NCBI GenBank assembly: GCA_026002875.1
Contig: BPGE01000001.1
Location: 2,480,001-2,544,000, forward strand
DNA length: 64,000 nt
Reading direction: 5' to 3'
Source of the DNA: Bryobacteraceae bacterium
GTDB lineage: Bacteria > Acidobacteriota > Terriglobia > Bryobacterales > Bryobacteraceae
A program made the position numbers and the translations under genes. The notes below the pieces were generated by a model, which saw nothing but the letters and a program-made list of their open reading frames with translations, had not been told where the DNA came from and ran no database searches. Numbering within the stretch: position 1 is the stretch's first letter; every line of letters starts with the position of its first letter. Positions 51,753-61,025 of the stretch are shown here, in pieces.

Positions 51753-52361
51753 ATGAGTTCCTTCCTTGAACTCCTGAAGACATGGGGCCCTCTTGGCGCC
51801 CTGCTGATCGCGTTCATCGACGGAATCGGCCTGCCGAACCCCGGCGGCCCCGATTATCTCGTTCTCTTTCTCGCCTGGACGCACCCGCAGACCGCCTGGC
51901 TGAGCGCCGCTCTGGCCACCGCAGGCGCGCTGGGCGGCAGTCTGGGGCTGTTCTGGATCGCGCGCAAGGGGGGCGAGAAGTACCTCGAAAAGCACGCCAG
52001 CGGACCGCGCGCGATGAAATTCCGCGGCTGGTTCCAGCGCTACGGGCTCGTGACGGTCTTCATCCCCGCGCTGGTGCCCGTGATTCCGCTGCCGATGAAA
52101 GTGTTCGTCATCAGCGCCGGCGCGCTGGGCGTGCAGCCGCTGGCGTTCCTTGCGGTGATGGCGGCGGGCAAGATTCCGCGCTTCCTGTTTTTCGCCTGGC
52201 TCGGCAAGGAGCTGGGCGAGAACTCCGCGCAATGGCTCAAGGACCACCGCTGGCACTTCCTGCTCGGCGCCGTAGCGCTGGCGGCGGCCCTGTTCCTGCT
52301 GGTCCGGCTCTCCGACCGCAAAAAGGGGACAGGAACACAATTCCCCTTTTCCGCCCGCTGA
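51753..52361 (+). CDS. DedA-family (SNARE-associated/VTT) membrane protein
   Basis: A 202-residue protein with about five hydrophobic segments. The DedA blocks are [22 protein letters not shown] (about 20-41) and the [22 protein letters not shown] stretch (about 97-118), followed by [13 protein letters not shown]. Family members act in phospholipid or undecaprenyl-phosphate translocation and in proton-motive-force homeostasis. It follows the katG terminator and is probably transcribed with the enolase-superfamily gene 53 bases downstream. Confidence 0.8.
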   Translation: MSSFLELLKTWGPLGALLIAFIDGIGLPNPGGPDYLVLFLAWTHPQTAWLSAALATAGALGGSLGLFWIARKGGEKYLEKHASGPRAMKFRGWFQRYGLVTVFIPALVPVIPLPMKVFVISAGALGVQPLAFLAVMAAGKIPRFLFFAWLGKELGENSAQWLKDHRWHFLLGAVALAAALFLLVRLSDRKKGTGTQFPFSAR

Positions 52362-52414
52362 TCGCCTTCCCCGCGCACGGGCCGCTTCCCATAGACTGGA
52401 CGCGGAGGCCCGCC

Positions 52415-53812
52415 ATGCTCAGCCGCCGCGAGTTCCACGCCGCCCTGCTTGCCGCGCCGCAGGCGCTGATCGCCAACCCGCTCGACATGCGCATCGAGTC
52501 GGTGGAAACAGCCGAGGAAAGCTACACCTACCGCACGCCCATCAAGTTCGGCGGCTCGGTCGTCGACCGCGTGACGCTGCTCAACGTCCGCATCCGCGCG
52601 CGAAACCGCGCGGGCCGCGAAACGGAAGGCTTCGGCTCCATGCCCCTCGGCAACATCTGGAGCTGGCCCAGCCGCAGGCTCAGCTATGACGAGACGCTTG
52701 CGGCCATGCGCCGTCTCGCCCTGCGGCTGCGCGAAGTGACGGCGCAGATGCAGGATTACGGGCATCCCATCGAGCTGAACCATCATCTGGAGCCCGCCTG
52801 GCTGCGCGCCGCTGCCGAAGTCCCGTCTCCCGAGCCGATCCCGAAGCTCGCCGTTCTGGTCACGGCCAGCCCGTTCGACGCGGCCCTGCATGACGCCTAT
52901 GGCAAGCTGTGCGGCGCCAGCGTCTACCACTGCTACACGCGCCGCCACCTCCGCGAGGACCTCGGCCGGTATCTGGGGCGCGAATTCCGCGGACTGCACC
53001 TCGAACAGTTCGTTCTGCGCGATCCCAAGCCGCGCATGCCTCTCTACCATCTGGTGGGCGCTCTCGACCCGATTTTCGAATCCGATATCCAGAAGCGCCT
53101 GAATGACGGACTGCCCGAAACCCTGTCCGAATGGATCGAATACAACGGGCTCACGCACCTCAAGATCAAGCTCAACGGCGACGACCTCGCCTGGGACCGC
53201 GACCGCATTCTGGCCGTGGAGCGCTGCGCTGCGGAGAACATGCGCAGGCGGGGCGTGGAGCGCTGGTTCTACTCGCTGGATTTCAACGAGCGCTGCCCGA
53301 ACGTCGAATACCTGCTGGCGGTTCTGCGGCAGGTCCGGGAGAAATCTCCGGAAGGATTCTCCCGCATTCAGTATGTCGAACAGCCGACGCACCGCGACCT
53401 GCGGACCCACCGTGAGAACGTGATGCACGAGGCGGCGAAGCTGCGGCCCGTTGTGATCGATGAATCGCTGACCGACCTCGACAGCCTCCGGCTGGCGCGC
53501 GAGATGGGCTACACCGGAGCGGCTCTCAAGGCTTGCAAGGGCCAGGCGCAGGCTCTCCTGATGGCGGCCGCCGCGCAGCGCTGGCGGATGTTCCTCTGCG
53601 TACAGGATCTCACCTGTCCGGGGGCTTCCCTGATCCACTCGGCGGGACTCGCGGCCCACGTGCCCGGAGTCGCCGCCATTGAAGCCAATTCGCGCCAATA
53701 CGTACCAGCCGCCAATAAAAACTGGGAGGAGAAATTCCCCGGCATTTTCCGGGTTCGCGACGGCTATCTGCGCACGGGAGACATCACTGGTCCGGGCCTG
53801 GGCGCGGTCTGA
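52415..53812 (+). CDS. Exported enolase-superfamily (mandelate racemase-like) protein
   Basis: A 465-residue protein with a twin-arginine-like start ([13 protein letters not shown]). The N-terminal capping domain (about 25-130, [14 protein letters not shown]) is followed by an enolase-type barrel. [11 protein letters not shown] (about 245) carries the KxK-like catalytic lysines, FYSLDFNER and YVEQPTHRD the acidic metal residues, and [13 protein letters not shown] the third acid. The class (MR, MLE or other) cannot be fixed. GGAGG six bases upstream supports the ATG at 52415. Confidence 0.75.
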   Translation: MLSRREFHAALLAAPQALIANPLDMRIESVETAEESYTYRTPIKFGGSVVDRVTLLNVRIRARNRAGRETEGFGSMPLGNIWSWPSRRLSYDETLAAMRRLALRLREVTAQMQDYGHPIELNHHLEPAWLRAAAEVPSPEPIPKLAVLVTASPFDAALHDAYGKLCGASVYHCYTRRHLREDLGRYLGREFRGLHLEQFVLRDPKPRMPLYHLVGALDPIFESDIQKRLNDGLPETLSEWIEYNGLTHLKIKLNGDDLAWDRDRILAVERCAAENMRRRGVERWFYSLDFNERCPNVEYLLAVLRQVREKSPEGFSRIQYVEQPTHRDLRTHRENVMHEAAKLRPVVIDESLTDLDSLRLAREMGYTGAALKACKGQAQALLMAAAAQRWRMFLCVQDLTCPGASLIHSAGLAAHVPGVAAIEANSRQYVPAANKNWEEKFPGIFRVRDGYLRTGDITGPGLGAV

Positions 53813-53895
53813 GCCCGTTCCGGCAGGCGGCTCCGCGAAACAGCGGGATCCCCTTGAAACCTGGCCGGACCCGTGGTGAGATTGTGCGAGGAGAG

Positions 53896-54402
53896 ATGCC
53901 CGCGGGCCGCGCAAAAACCAGCCGCACCTATCGCGCCCGCATCCTCTGCTGCGGCCGCATGGACTGGGGCGACGATGCCGTCGGCCCCTTGTGCGCTTCG
54001 GCTCTGGCCGACCGCAGGATTCCGGCCCTCACGCTCCACGGGAGCGCCAGCGAGCTGCTCGAGGCCTGGCGGGAAGCCCGCCATGTAATCATCGTGGACG
54101 CCTTCGCGAGCGGCGCCCTTCCTGGCACAATTCACCGCATGAAATACGGCGATCCTTCTTTCCGTCCTGAGCTGACGCGCTCCTGCGCCCGCGGGCCCGG
54201 TCTGGCGCAGGCCGTCCGGCTGGGCGAATCGCTCCACTGCCTGCCCGAGACGCTCGTCCTGCTGGGAATCGAGGGCGCCGATTTCGAGTGGGCCTCGACG
54301 CCTTCTCCAGAAGTCGCGGCGGCCATGCCTGCGCTCGTGGAACTGGCGGCGCAGGAGTGGAAAATGCTGGTCGAGCGGCCTGCCGCAACCGGCAAGCGCT
54401 GA
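53896..54402 (+). CDS. Hydrogenase-maturation-protease-like (M52) protein
   Basis: A 168-residue protein with the HycI/HoxW/HybD fold pattern. ILCCGRMDWGDDAVGPLCASAL (about 16-37) corresponds to the GN-x4-DDG start loop. HVIIVDAFASGALPGTIHRM (about 68-87) is the VDA-PG block, and SLHCLPETLVLLGIEG carries the later histidine region. The usual GN is replaced by GR. These enzymes clip the C-terminus of [NiFe]-hydrogenase large subunits, but no hydrogenase gene is in the window. I start at the ATG at 53896, which has AGGAG upstream. Confidence 0.7.
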   Translation: MPAGRAKTSRTYRARILCCGRMDWGDDAVGPLCASALADRRIPALTLHGSASELLEAWREARHVIIVDAFASGALPGTIHRMKYGDPSFRPELTRSCARGPGLAQAVRLGESLHCLPETLVLLGIEGADFEWASTPSPEVAAAMPALVELAAQEWKMLVERPAATGKR

Positions 54403-54419
54403 ATTCCTGCCGCTGCCGC

Positions 54420-55298
54420 TCAAACGAAGGCCGCGTCCGCCGGCCCGCCGCCGCTCTTCAGGTGCACGTCCCGCTGCGGGTAGGGAATCACAATCCCGTG
54501 CGCCCGGAACGCGTCGAGAATGGCGAAATTCAGATCGCTGATCAGCTTCCCTTTCCTCTGAATCAGCGTCGTCGTCCAGGCGCGCAATTCAAAATGCAGC
54601 CCGCTGTCGCCGAATTCCAGAAACCGGACCGCCGGCGCCGGATCGTCGAGAACATCCGGGTTGTTCCTCGCCACGTCCAGCAGCAGCCGCTCCACCAGCC
54701 GCACATCGCTTTCGTATCCCACCGATACGGGAATGCGAAAGCGCACTTTGGGATCGGCGTAGCTCCAGTTGATCACCTCCTCGGTGATGAAGCGGGAATT
54801 GGGAATGATGATGGCGATGTTGTCGTTGGTCAGCACCGTGGTGCTGCGGGCGCGGATCTCCACCACCTGCCCTTCCGTGCCGGCCACTTCGATCCGGTCG
54901 CCGATCTTGACCGGCCGCTCCATCAGCACGATCAGGCCGCTCACCAGGTTGTTGGCGATGTTCTGCAGGCCGAACCCGATGCCGATGCCCAGGCCGCCCG
55001 CCGCCACGCTCAGCGCCGTGAGATCGATGCCCGAGGTCTGAAGAATCACCAGAAGCCCGAGGAACACCACGCCGTAATGGAACAGCGCGCCGATCGCCTG
55101 CCGCCCGCTGGCGTCCAGTTTGGTCCTCGCCAGAAGACGGCTGACCAGCCATTTCTTCAGCCGTCCCGCCACCAGAAAAAGCAGCAGCACCAGCAGGGCC
55201 AGCTGAAGCAGCGCGCCCAGCGACAACCCGGTTGCTCCCAGCGGCAGGACGGGCCTGCCGAACACCTCGCGGAGTTGCGGCCACCAGTTCTCCGGCAT
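54420..55298 (-). CDS. Small-conductance mechanosensitive channel (MscS family)
   Basis: A 292-residue MscS-type channel. Three hydrophobic helices precede the pore helix and beta-domain entry, with AAGGLGIGIGFGLQNIANNLVSGLIVLMERP at about 98-128, the Gly/Ala-rich TM3 signature. IGDRIEV and GQVVEIRARSTTVLTNDNIAIIIPNS follow, then the C-terminal alpha/beta domain. Role: osmotic safety valve in the inner membrane. It is 24 bases downstream of the SLC13-type transporter gene, probably co-transcribed. Confidence 0.9.
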   Translation of the reverse strand: MPENWWPQLREVFGRPVLPLGATGLSLGALLQLALLVLLLFLVAGRLKKWLVSRLLARTKLDASGRQAIGALFHYGVVFLGLLVILQTSGIDLTALSVAAGGLGIGIGFGLQNIANNLVSGLIVLMERPVKIGDRIEVAGTEGQVVEIRARSTTVLTNDNIAIIIPNSRFITEEVINWSYADPKVRFRIPVSVGYESDVRLVERLLLDVARNNPDVLDDPAPAVRFLEFGDSGLHFELRAWTTTLIQRKGKLISDLNFAILDAFRAHGIVIPYPQRDVHLKSGGGPADAAFV

Positions 55299-55322
55299 TC
55301 GCGTCGCCTCCCTGATGCGGAA

Positions 55323-57101
55323 TTACGGTTGAAACGGCCAGTACTGCGGAATGAAGATCGTGGCCAGGATCCAGAAAATCACGTTCAAAGGCGTCCCCAC
55401 ACGGATGAAATCTTTGAATTTATATGCTCCGGGGCCGAAGATCAGCGTGTTGGTCTGATACCCTACCGGCGTCATGAAGCTCGACGAAGCCGCAAACATC
55501 ACGGCCACCAGGAACGGCCGGCTGTCGACGCCCATCGCCTGCGCGCTGGAAATGGCGATCGGCGTCAGCAGCACGGCCGTCGCCGAGTTGGACATCACCT
55601 CCGTGAGCAGCGAGGTGCAGAGATAGAGCGCGGAGAGAAACACCACCGGCCCGAGCCACCCGAAGGCCGCCACAATCCCTTTCGACAGCATGGCCGCCAG
55701 GCCCGTGGTTTCGATCGCCGTGCCCAGCGGGATCAGGCCGGCCAGCATCAGGATCACTTTCCAGTCCACTGCCGGATACACTTCCTCGGGCTTCAGGCAG
55801 CCGGTGACCACCATCAGCGCCGATCCGGCCAGGGCGGTCACGACGATCGGCGCCACCTTCATCGCGGCCAGCGCCACCACTCCGGCGATGATGAGCACGG
55901 CCAGCAGCGCTTTGTCCTTGCGGTAGCGCGGCATCTCCTTGCGCGTCACAAGAACGAAGGCCGGATTTTTCGCGATCGATTCCAGCCGCTCCTGCGTCAC
56001 GCTCAGCAGCAGCGTATCGCCGGGGCTCAGCGGCACGCTGTCCAGCTTGTCCTGCGCCAGTTGCCCGTGATGGCGGATCGCCAGAACCTTCGCGCCATAG
56101 GCGTCCTTGAATTTCAGCGATTTCAGCGTCTCGCCGATCAGCGGTGAATTCGGCGCCACCACCGCCTCCACCAGTTCCACGTCCTCGCCTTCCAGGTCGT
56201 AGTCCCGCCACCCGAGGTGCGAGATCAGGCTGACGCCGAAACGGTGCTGGAGCTTGTCGATCCGCGAAGTATCGCAGTTCAGACGCACGACGTCTCCCGC
56301 CTGCAGGACGATCTCCTCCGGCGGCTCCGTCAACTTCTGCCCGTTGCGGAACACCGCCAGAATCTCCACATCGAGGTCCTTTACCAGCGGCGAACGCGCC
56401 GCCACCGTGCCCACCGATTTCGCCTGCGGTCCGAGCACGACATCGGTCAGATAGCGGCCCATGTCGAACACTTCCGTCAGGTCCGCGCTCGAGCGCCGCT
56501 CTTCGATCAGCCGGATGCCGATGATGAACATGTAGGCCATGCCGGCTGCAGCCATGATGAGGCCCAGCGGCGAGGGCTCGAACATCGTGAACGGCCGCAT
56601 GCCGTATTTCTCGGCGATCGACGCGACGAGAATGTTGGTGGACGTGCCGATCAACGTGCACACGCCGCCGAACATCGACGCGAACGACAGCGGCATCAGC
56701 AGCCGCGATGGGCTGAGTTTCGCCGCCCGGCCCATCTCCAGCACAACAGGCATCAGCACTGCCACCACGGCGGTATTGTTGATGAACGCCGAAGCCGCGG
56801 CCGAGACCATCATCACCACCACAACCGCAAGCCACGGCACCCACTTCGCCAGCTTGATCAGGAGCGCCGTCGCCGCGTTCAGAGCGCCGGTTCGCGACAG
56901 CCCCGCGCTCAGAACGAACATCGCCGCCACGGTCACTGTCGCCGAGTTGCTGAAGCCGGACAGCCCCTGCTCCGGCGTCAGCACCCGCGTGGCGATGAGC
57001 GCAATCGAAACGAAGATCGCCGCCAGGTCCACGCGCAGTTTTTCCGTCACCAGCACGTAGACGCAGCCCGCCGTCAGCAGCAGGACGATCGCAATGTCCA
57101 T
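55323..57101 (-). CDS. SLC13/DASS-type transporter with TrkA-C (RCK_C) domains
   Basis: A 592-residue membrane protein. The N-terminal transport half has the SLC13-like blocks FSNSATVTVAAMFVLSAGLSRTGAL and SFASMFGGVCTLIGTSTNILV. Two central TrkA-C domains (about 190-365; LVKDLDVEILAVFRNG, then LVEAVVAPNSPLIGETLKSLKF) follow. The C-terminal transport half has TEVMSNSATAVLLTPIAIS and the substrate motif SSSFMTPVGYQTNTL. This is the layout of YfbS-like anion permeases. The ion is unknown (sulfate, dicarboxylate or other). The start at 57101 follows TAGACT by seven bases. Confidence 0.87.
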   Translation of the reverse strand: MDIAIVLLLTAGCVYVLVTEKLRVDLAAIFVSIALIATRVLTPEQGLSGFSNSATVTVAAMFVLSAGLSRTGALNAATALLIKLAKWVPWLAVVVVMMVSAAASAFINNTAVVAVLMPVVLEMGRAAKLSPSRLLMPLSFASMFGGVCTLIGTSTNILVASIAEKYGMRPFTMFEPSPLGLIMAAAGMAYMFIIGIRLIEERRSSADLTEVFDMGRYLTDVVLGPQAKSVGTVAARSPLVKDLDVEILAVFRNGQKLTEPPEEIVLQAGDVVRLNCDTSRIDKLQHRFGVSLISHLGWRDYDLEGEDVELVEAVVAPNSPLIGETLKSLKFKDAYGAKVLAIRHHGQLAQDKLDSVPLSPGDTLLLSVTQERLESIAKNPAFVLVTRKEMPRYRKDKALLAVLIIAGVVALAAMKVAPIVVTALAGSALMVVTGCLKPEEVYPAVDWKVILMLAGLIPLGTAIETTGLAAMLSKGIVAAFGWLGPVVFLSALYLCTSLLTEVMSNSATAVLLTPIAISSAQAMGVDSRPFLVAVMFAASSSFMTPVGYQTNTLIFGPGAYKFKDFIRVGTPLNVIFWILATIFIPQYWPFQP

Positions 57102-57108
57102 GCGCTCT

Positions 57109-57114
57109 AGTCTA
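57109..57114 (-). promoter_or_regulatory. -10-like TAGACT, 7 bases before the SLC13-type gene
   Basis: TAGACT plus AGAGCGC leads into the ATG at 57101, suggesting a leaderless transcript for the transporter-MscS pair. The remaining bases up to 57317 hold no visible gene or terminator. Confidence 0.45.
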
Positions 57115-57317
57115 TGCCCCTCCTGCCCCGCCGCGAAGAACGGCGCGCAGACGGCAACGCTCGGCAAGTCCCCGCCTGCCGAGTGCGCGCCTGTGTTCCC
57201 GCCGCGCCCGCACGATGGCTGCATCCCGCCCTTTCCCCTGTGGGAACCGCCCGCTCCCGCAGCCTGCGGCTAGTTCGCTCGCGGCTCTGGCCTGTGGGCC
57301 GTACGGCTCGGATCGGA

Positions 57318-58223
57318 TCACTCGGACTCGAAATAGTCCGAATCCACCCGCTTCAGCTTGTACGTCTGCACCACGGTGACGCCGACGTCGTGATCGATCA
57401 TCAGTTCGGCCAGCTGCCGCCCGTCGATGAGGACGATCTTCTTCTCGATTTTCTGTACGTATTCTCGGGCATCCTGCGTGAAGCGGGAAGTCGTAATGAA
57501 GACCCCTTTGCGCGCGCGGGCGGCATCGAGCGCCCCGGAGAAGTCCCTCACATCGCCGACCGACACCATCCTGTCGCCCCAGCGCTTTGCCTGGACATAG
57601 ACAACGTCGAGGCCGAGCTTATCCTCTTTGATCACCCCGTCGATCCCGCCATCGCCGGTGCGCCCGACGTTCTTCGCCGCATCTTCAATCGATCCTCCAT
57701 AGCCCATCGCAGTTAACAGGTCAAGCACGAGCTGCTCGAAGAACTGGGGACTGGCCTGCTTGACACGATCCAGGAGATCCGCAGCCAGTGCATCCCGCGA
57801 TTCGCGGAAGGCGGCTTCGAGACGCTCGGTGGGCGTGGGCGCCTCGGGCGGCGGCGCCACTCCTCCTCCGGCAGGCTCTCTGGGCAGAAAGAACTCTCTG
57901 AATTCTGGAAAATCCAGGAGATTCTGAACGGCGAGACTGCCTGGATAACGTTCCAGCAATTGTCGACCTCTCTCCGTAATCTGATAAATGCCCCGTCCGG
58001 GCCGTTGCAATGCTCCTGAGCGATACAGGTACGTGACGGCCCAATTCGTGCGGCTCTCATGGACTGGCGTCCTGTTGTCGCCCAGGAGAATGGCACGATC
58101 CTCTTCGGAAATCCCGAGGTCTGCCGCCACTCGCTCCCTTACTTCCCCAAGACCATGAGGTTCGCCATCAGCGAACACCTTCAGAGAAGGCAACAGAAAT
58201 GACGCGAAGCTGGGCAGTGCCAT
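57318..58223 (-). CDS. Mrr-type restriction endonuclease
   Basis: A 301-residue protein. An N-terminal winged-helix Mrr_N domain (about 4-100; NWAVTYLYRSGALQRPGRGIYQIT) is joined by a Pro-rich linker (about 120-140) to a PD-(D/E)XK Mrr_cat domain (about 155-285). The catalytic set is visible: FEQLVLDLLTAMGYG, GDGGIDGVI (Asp) and DVVYVQAKRW (the QxK motif). Mrr enzymes cut foreign, usually methylated, DNA. No methyltransferase gene accompanies it, consistent with a modification-dependent type IV enzyme. Confidence 0.88.
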   Translation of the reverse strand: MALPSFASFLLPSLKVFADGEPHGLGEVRERVAADLGISEEDRAILLGDNRTPVHESRTNWAVTYLYRSGALQRPGRGIYQITERGRQLLERYPGSLAVQNLLDFPEFREFFLPREPAGGGVAPPPEAPTPTERLEAAFRESRDALAADLLDRVKQASPQFFEQLVLDLLTAMGYGGSIEDAAKNVGRTGDGGIDGVIKEDKLGLDVVYVQAKRWGDRMVSVGDVRDFSGALDAARARKGVFITTSRFTQDAREYVQKIEKKIVLIDGRQLAELMIDHDVGVTVVQTYKLKRVDSDYFESE

Positions 58224-58300
58224 GGCTTTATGTGCTGATAAGACTATCAGAAGAAGGGCCAGCGAAACGAGAAATGGCTTGCTGCTCGCTAGGTCCAGCC

Positions 58301-58621
58301 TTACGAAGCCGGCTCCAGCACCGCCGTCATCGAGCCCTTGCAGCGCGGGATGCGCGGATCGGCCCCATAGGCGTGAATCTGGTCGCGCGCGAACTCCGCA
58401 GCGCTGCGCTCGCACGTCATCACGATCGTCCGCCCCGTGGTGTCCACTTCGATGGCGTGGCGCAACGCTTCCTCGACGGTCTTGAAGAACAGGCTGCACA
58501 GCATCTCGATCACGTAGTCGTACGTGTGATCGTCGTCGTCGAGCAGGACGACGTGCCAGAGAGGCTCGTGCATCTCCTGGTCTTTTTTCTCAATTTCCGT
58601 GCCGGGCGTAGGAAGCGCCAT
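58301..58621 (-). CDS. clpS: ATP-dependent Clp protease adaptor ClpS
   Basis: A 106-residue ClpS protein. It has the conserved LWHVVLLDDDDHTYDYVIEML stretch (about 21-41, with the N-degron-binding residues), then VDTTGRTIVMTCERSAAEFARDQI. An N-terminal tail of about 18 residues contacts ClpA in the family. It delivers N-end-rule substrates to ClpAP in the cytoplasm. clpA is not adjacent here. Confidence 0.93.
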   Translation of the reverse strand: MALPTPGTEIEKKDQEMHEPLWHVVLLDDDDHTYDYVIEMLCSLFFKTVEEALRHAIEVDTTGRTIVMTCERSAAEFARDQIHAYGADPRIPRCKGSMTAVLEPAS

Positions 58622-58684
58622 GTGTGATCCGAAATACCAGTGTAATCGCGGCGCGGCCGCGCCACGCAGGCCTGGCGGTTCCGG

Positions 58685-59311
58685 CTAGCGCCTGCCGCTT
58701 TTCCGCCCTTCCCGCAGCGCCGCCTCCAGCAGCGCCCCGGCGGCCCACTGGCAGACTTCAATGGACTGCTTCGAATCCAGCCCCCGGATGTCGTGCAGAA
58801 TCACCAGCGCTTCCACCCCCAGCGTCAGCGTCAGCGCGGACACCAGCCGCTCATAGGTCCTCCTGGACAACCGGGGCTTCACAGTCTCCAGCGCGCTCTG
58901 AATCCAGTCCAGCCTGCGGCGGCCGCGCACCGGGGTTCCTTCGCCCAGCTTGCGGTCCAGGCTCAGCCGCAGGATCGACCGCAGCAGGGCCTCATGCTTG
59001 ACGGCCAACTTCTGGATGCCTCCCACCACCCGCCTCAAAGCTTCGGCCGCATCCTGCTCCCTCCGCGCGGATTCGATGATGGCCTCGACTTCCGGGCGGA
59101 GGCTTTCGAGCGACGCCTCAGCCAGCAGCTGCTCCTGCGACGGGAAATACCGGTAGGCGGTCCGGCGCGAGACGTCCGCCTCGTCAGCCACGCTCGTCAC
59201 CGTCGGCACTTCTCCGCGCCGGATCAGCTCCGCCGCTGCGCGGAGCAGCAACGCCTTGGTCCGGCGTTTCTGGCGGACGCGCCCTTTTTCCTGTTGACTG
59301 CCCGGCTCCAT
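58685..59311 (-). CDS. TetR-family transcriptional regulator
   Basis: A 208-residue regulator. The N-terminal HTH is VTSVADEADVSRRTAYRYFPSQEQLLAE (about 37-64), followed by a helical ligand domain. It is divergent from the ScyD-like gene with a 65-base gap holding two inverted repeats, so it probably represses itself and that operon. The start at 59311 is 8 bases after TATACT, and the palindrome lies just upstream of that hexamer. Confidence 0.87.
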   Translation of the reverse strand: MEPGSQQEKGRVRQKRRTKALLLRAAAELIRRGEVPTVTSVADEADVSRRTAYRYFPSQEQLLAEASLESLRPEVEAIIESARREQDAAEALRRVVGGIQKLAVKHEALLRSILRLSLDRKLGEGTPVRGRRRLDWIQSALETVKPRLSRRTYERLVSALTLTLGVEALVILHDIRGLDSKQSIEVCQWAAGALLEAALREGRKSGRR

Positions 59312-59319
59312 CGCTTTAT

Positions 59320-59325
59320 AGTATA
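59320..59325 (-). promoter_or_regulatory. -10-like TATACT, 8 bases before the TetR gene
   Basis: TATACT plus ATAAAGCG leads into the ATG at 59311. The larger palindrome at 59329-59347 covers the spacer and -35 zone of this promoter, a classic autorepression layout. Confidence 0.45.
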
Positions 59326-59328
59326 CCC

Positions 59329-59347
59329 ATGTGCCTTTATGGCACAT
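59329..59347. promoter_or_regulatory. Candidate TetR operator (inverted repeat)
   Basis: ATGTGCC-TTTAT-GGCACAT has perfect seven-base arms and a five-base spacer. It lies between the divergent tetR and ScyD-like starts. A second smaller repeat, TGTCA-CGA-TGACA, is at 59351-59363, overlapping a GACAAT -10-like hexamer for the plus-strand gene. Confidence 0.6.
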
Positions 59348-59376
59348 CAGTGTCACGATGACAATGGAGTGAAAAG

Positions 59377-60531
59377 ATGACGACAAAACACTGGGCAGTG
59401 GCAACGCTCGCGCTGGCCGGCCTGGCAGGTTCCGGCCATGCGCAGCAGGTGACGGTATTCGCGTCGGGGCTTCAGAACCCCGCCAAAGTGATCCTGGCAG
59501 GCAGGGGCGCGCTGCTCGTGGCGGAAACCGGCTCGTCGCTGAACTCGGGACGCATTTCCGTGATCGACGCCGGAGGCCGCGTGCAGCCCCTCATGGACGG
59601 CCTGCCGTCCGGCCCGGCGGCGCCGGACGGCACGCTCGACGGGCCGTCCGGACTGGCGCTGGACGGAAACGTCCTCTTCATCCTCAATGGCGAAGGAAAC
59701 ACGCATGTGGCTGCGCAGGCGCCGGGCACGATAGTCCCAAACCCGGCCGGACGGTCCTCGCCGATCTACTCGTCGATCTTGAAGGTGGCGCTGAGCCGCG
59801 GCGCGGATCAGATCCGCGAACCCTTCGTCCTGTCGCGCGCCGACCATGACACGCTGGCCGACGGCAACCCGGTTGAACTGACCAACGGCGCGGGCGACAA
59901 GGCGGTCATCGAACTGCTGGCGGACTTCCGCGACAATGTCCCCGACGCTCGGATGATTTACCGGAATTCGCACCCTTACGGAATGACCCTGCACCCGTCA
60001 TATCCGGGGTGGCTTTTCGTCGCCGATGCCGGAATGAACACGGTATGGAAGGTGGAGATCGCCACGGGGCGCGCGCGCACGCTCGTCAGGTTTCCCAACA
60101 TCGCGACTGGCATCCCTGGCCGGCCGTTCGCCGAGGCCGTGCCCACGAGCGTGCAGCCCTACGGGAACCAGCTTCTGGTGACGCAGTTATCCGGCGTCCC
60201 TTTCGTGCCGGGCACGGCCCGCGTTTCCATCGTCGATCCGGCGACGGGCGCCACCGGGCCATTCATTCCCTGGGGCAGCACGGCGATGGATATCGCCTGG
60301 GAGGAGCGCCCCGGCGCCAGCCGGCCCACGTTCTATCTGCTCGAATTCAGCGCGGCGCTCGGACAGACGCCGCCCGCGCCCGGCAGAATCCGGCGCTGGA
60401 CAAACCTCCAGGAGGATCTCTTCGTTCCGGCGTTGCGCACGCCTACGAGCATGGCGCTGGACTCCGCCGCGCGCGCTCTCTACGTGACAAACCGCAGCGA
60501 AGGGACGATCCTGAAGGTCTCACTGCCATGA
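59377..60531 (+). CDS. Exported ScyD/ScyE-family beta-propeller protein
   Basis: A 384-residue protein with a signal peptide (HWAVATLALAGLAGSGHAQ). The NHL/beta-propeller-like repeats match the ScyD/ScyE family: ASGLQNPAKVIL, NLxG-type turns, HPYGMTLHPSYPGWLFVADAG and RTPTSMALDSAARALYVTNRSEGTILKV. The founding members belong to scytonemin synthesis in cyanobacteria. Here the role is unknown. It is the first gene of a two-gene operon, probably under the divergent TetR protein. Confidence 0.8.
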   Translation: MTTKHWAVATLALAGLAGSGHAQQVTVFASGLQNPAKVILAGRGALLVAETGSSLNSGRISVIDAGGRVQPLMDGLPSGPAAPDGTLDGPSGLALDGNVLFILNGEGNTHVAAQAPGTIVPNPAGRSSPIYSSILKVALSRGADQIREPFVLSRADHDTLADGNPVELTNGAGDKAVIELLADFRDNVPDARMIYRNSHPYGMTLHPSYPGWLFVADAGMNTVWKVEIATGRARTLVRFPNIATGIPGRPFAEAVPTSVQPYGNQLLVTQLSGVPFVPGTARVSIVDPATGATGPFIPWGSTAMDIAWEERPGASRPTFYLLEFSAALGQTPPAPGRIRRWTNLQEDLFVPALRTPTSMALDSAARALYVTNRSEGTILKVSLP

Positions 60532-60959
60532 CGGAGACCACTGTCAGGGAGGAAATCCGCCGCCTGCTGGACCGGCAGGTGGATGCGTGGAACCAGGGCG
60601 ATGCCGCCGCCTACGCGGAGGACGCATCGGAGGAGATCTGGTTCACCAACATCCTCGGCCAGACCCGCACCGGCAGGCGCGAGTTTCTGGAGCGCCATGC
60701 GGAGATCTTCGCCGGGATCTTCCGCGGCAGCCGGCTCGGGCAGGAGACGATGCGGCTGCGGCTGCTGGCGCCGGACGTGGCCATGGTGGAGACCGCCGTG
60801 CGGCTGACGGACTTTCGAGCCCTGCCGCCGGGGATCGCACCAGCGCAGGACGGCGCGTTGCACACCCGCCTGCTCCAGGTGCTCGTCAGGCAGGAGGGGC
60901 AGTGGCGTGTGGCTGCCTACCACAACATCGCCGTGAGCCCGTCAGCGCAGAGGCCATAG
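60528..60959 (+). CDS. SnoaL-like / SgcJ-EcaC-type NTF2-fold protein
   Basis: A 143-residue protein with the NTF2-like fold. The N-terminal helix (REEIRRLLDRQVDAWNQGDAAAYAED) is followed by FTNILGQTRTGRREFLERH and the C-terminal strands (LLQVLVRQEGQWRVAAYHNIAV). This layout fits the SnoaL-like or SgcJ/EcaC group, which includes isomerases and small-molecule hydrolases. The ATG overlaps the previous stop as ATGA. Confidence 0.75.
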   Translation: MTETTVREEIRRLLDRQVDAWNQGDAAAYAEDASEEIWFTNILGQTRTGRREFLERHAEIFAGIFRGSRLGQETMRLRLLAPDVAMVETAVRLTDFRALPPGIAPAQDGALHTRLLQVLVRQEGQWRVAAYHNIAVSPSAQRP

Positions 60960-61012
60960 CCGGGAGGCGGGGCCAGCCGCGAGGCGGGCCCCGGCCTCCA
61001 CCAGCGAACGGA

Positions 61013-61018
61013 TATCAT
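61013..61018 (+). promoter_or_regulatory. -10-like TATCAT, 7 bases before the RidA-like gene
   Basis: TATCAT plus CGTAGCC leads into the ATG at 61026. This is the plus-strand member of the leaderless-type set. Confidence 0.4.
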
Positions 61019-61025
61019 CGTAGCC

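Noticed and set aside
57102-57317. Gap between the SLC13-type gene and the Mrr gene as a possible small RNA or terminator
   Set aside because: Only short GC-rich stems without a T-tract are seen; nothing is specific enough to call.
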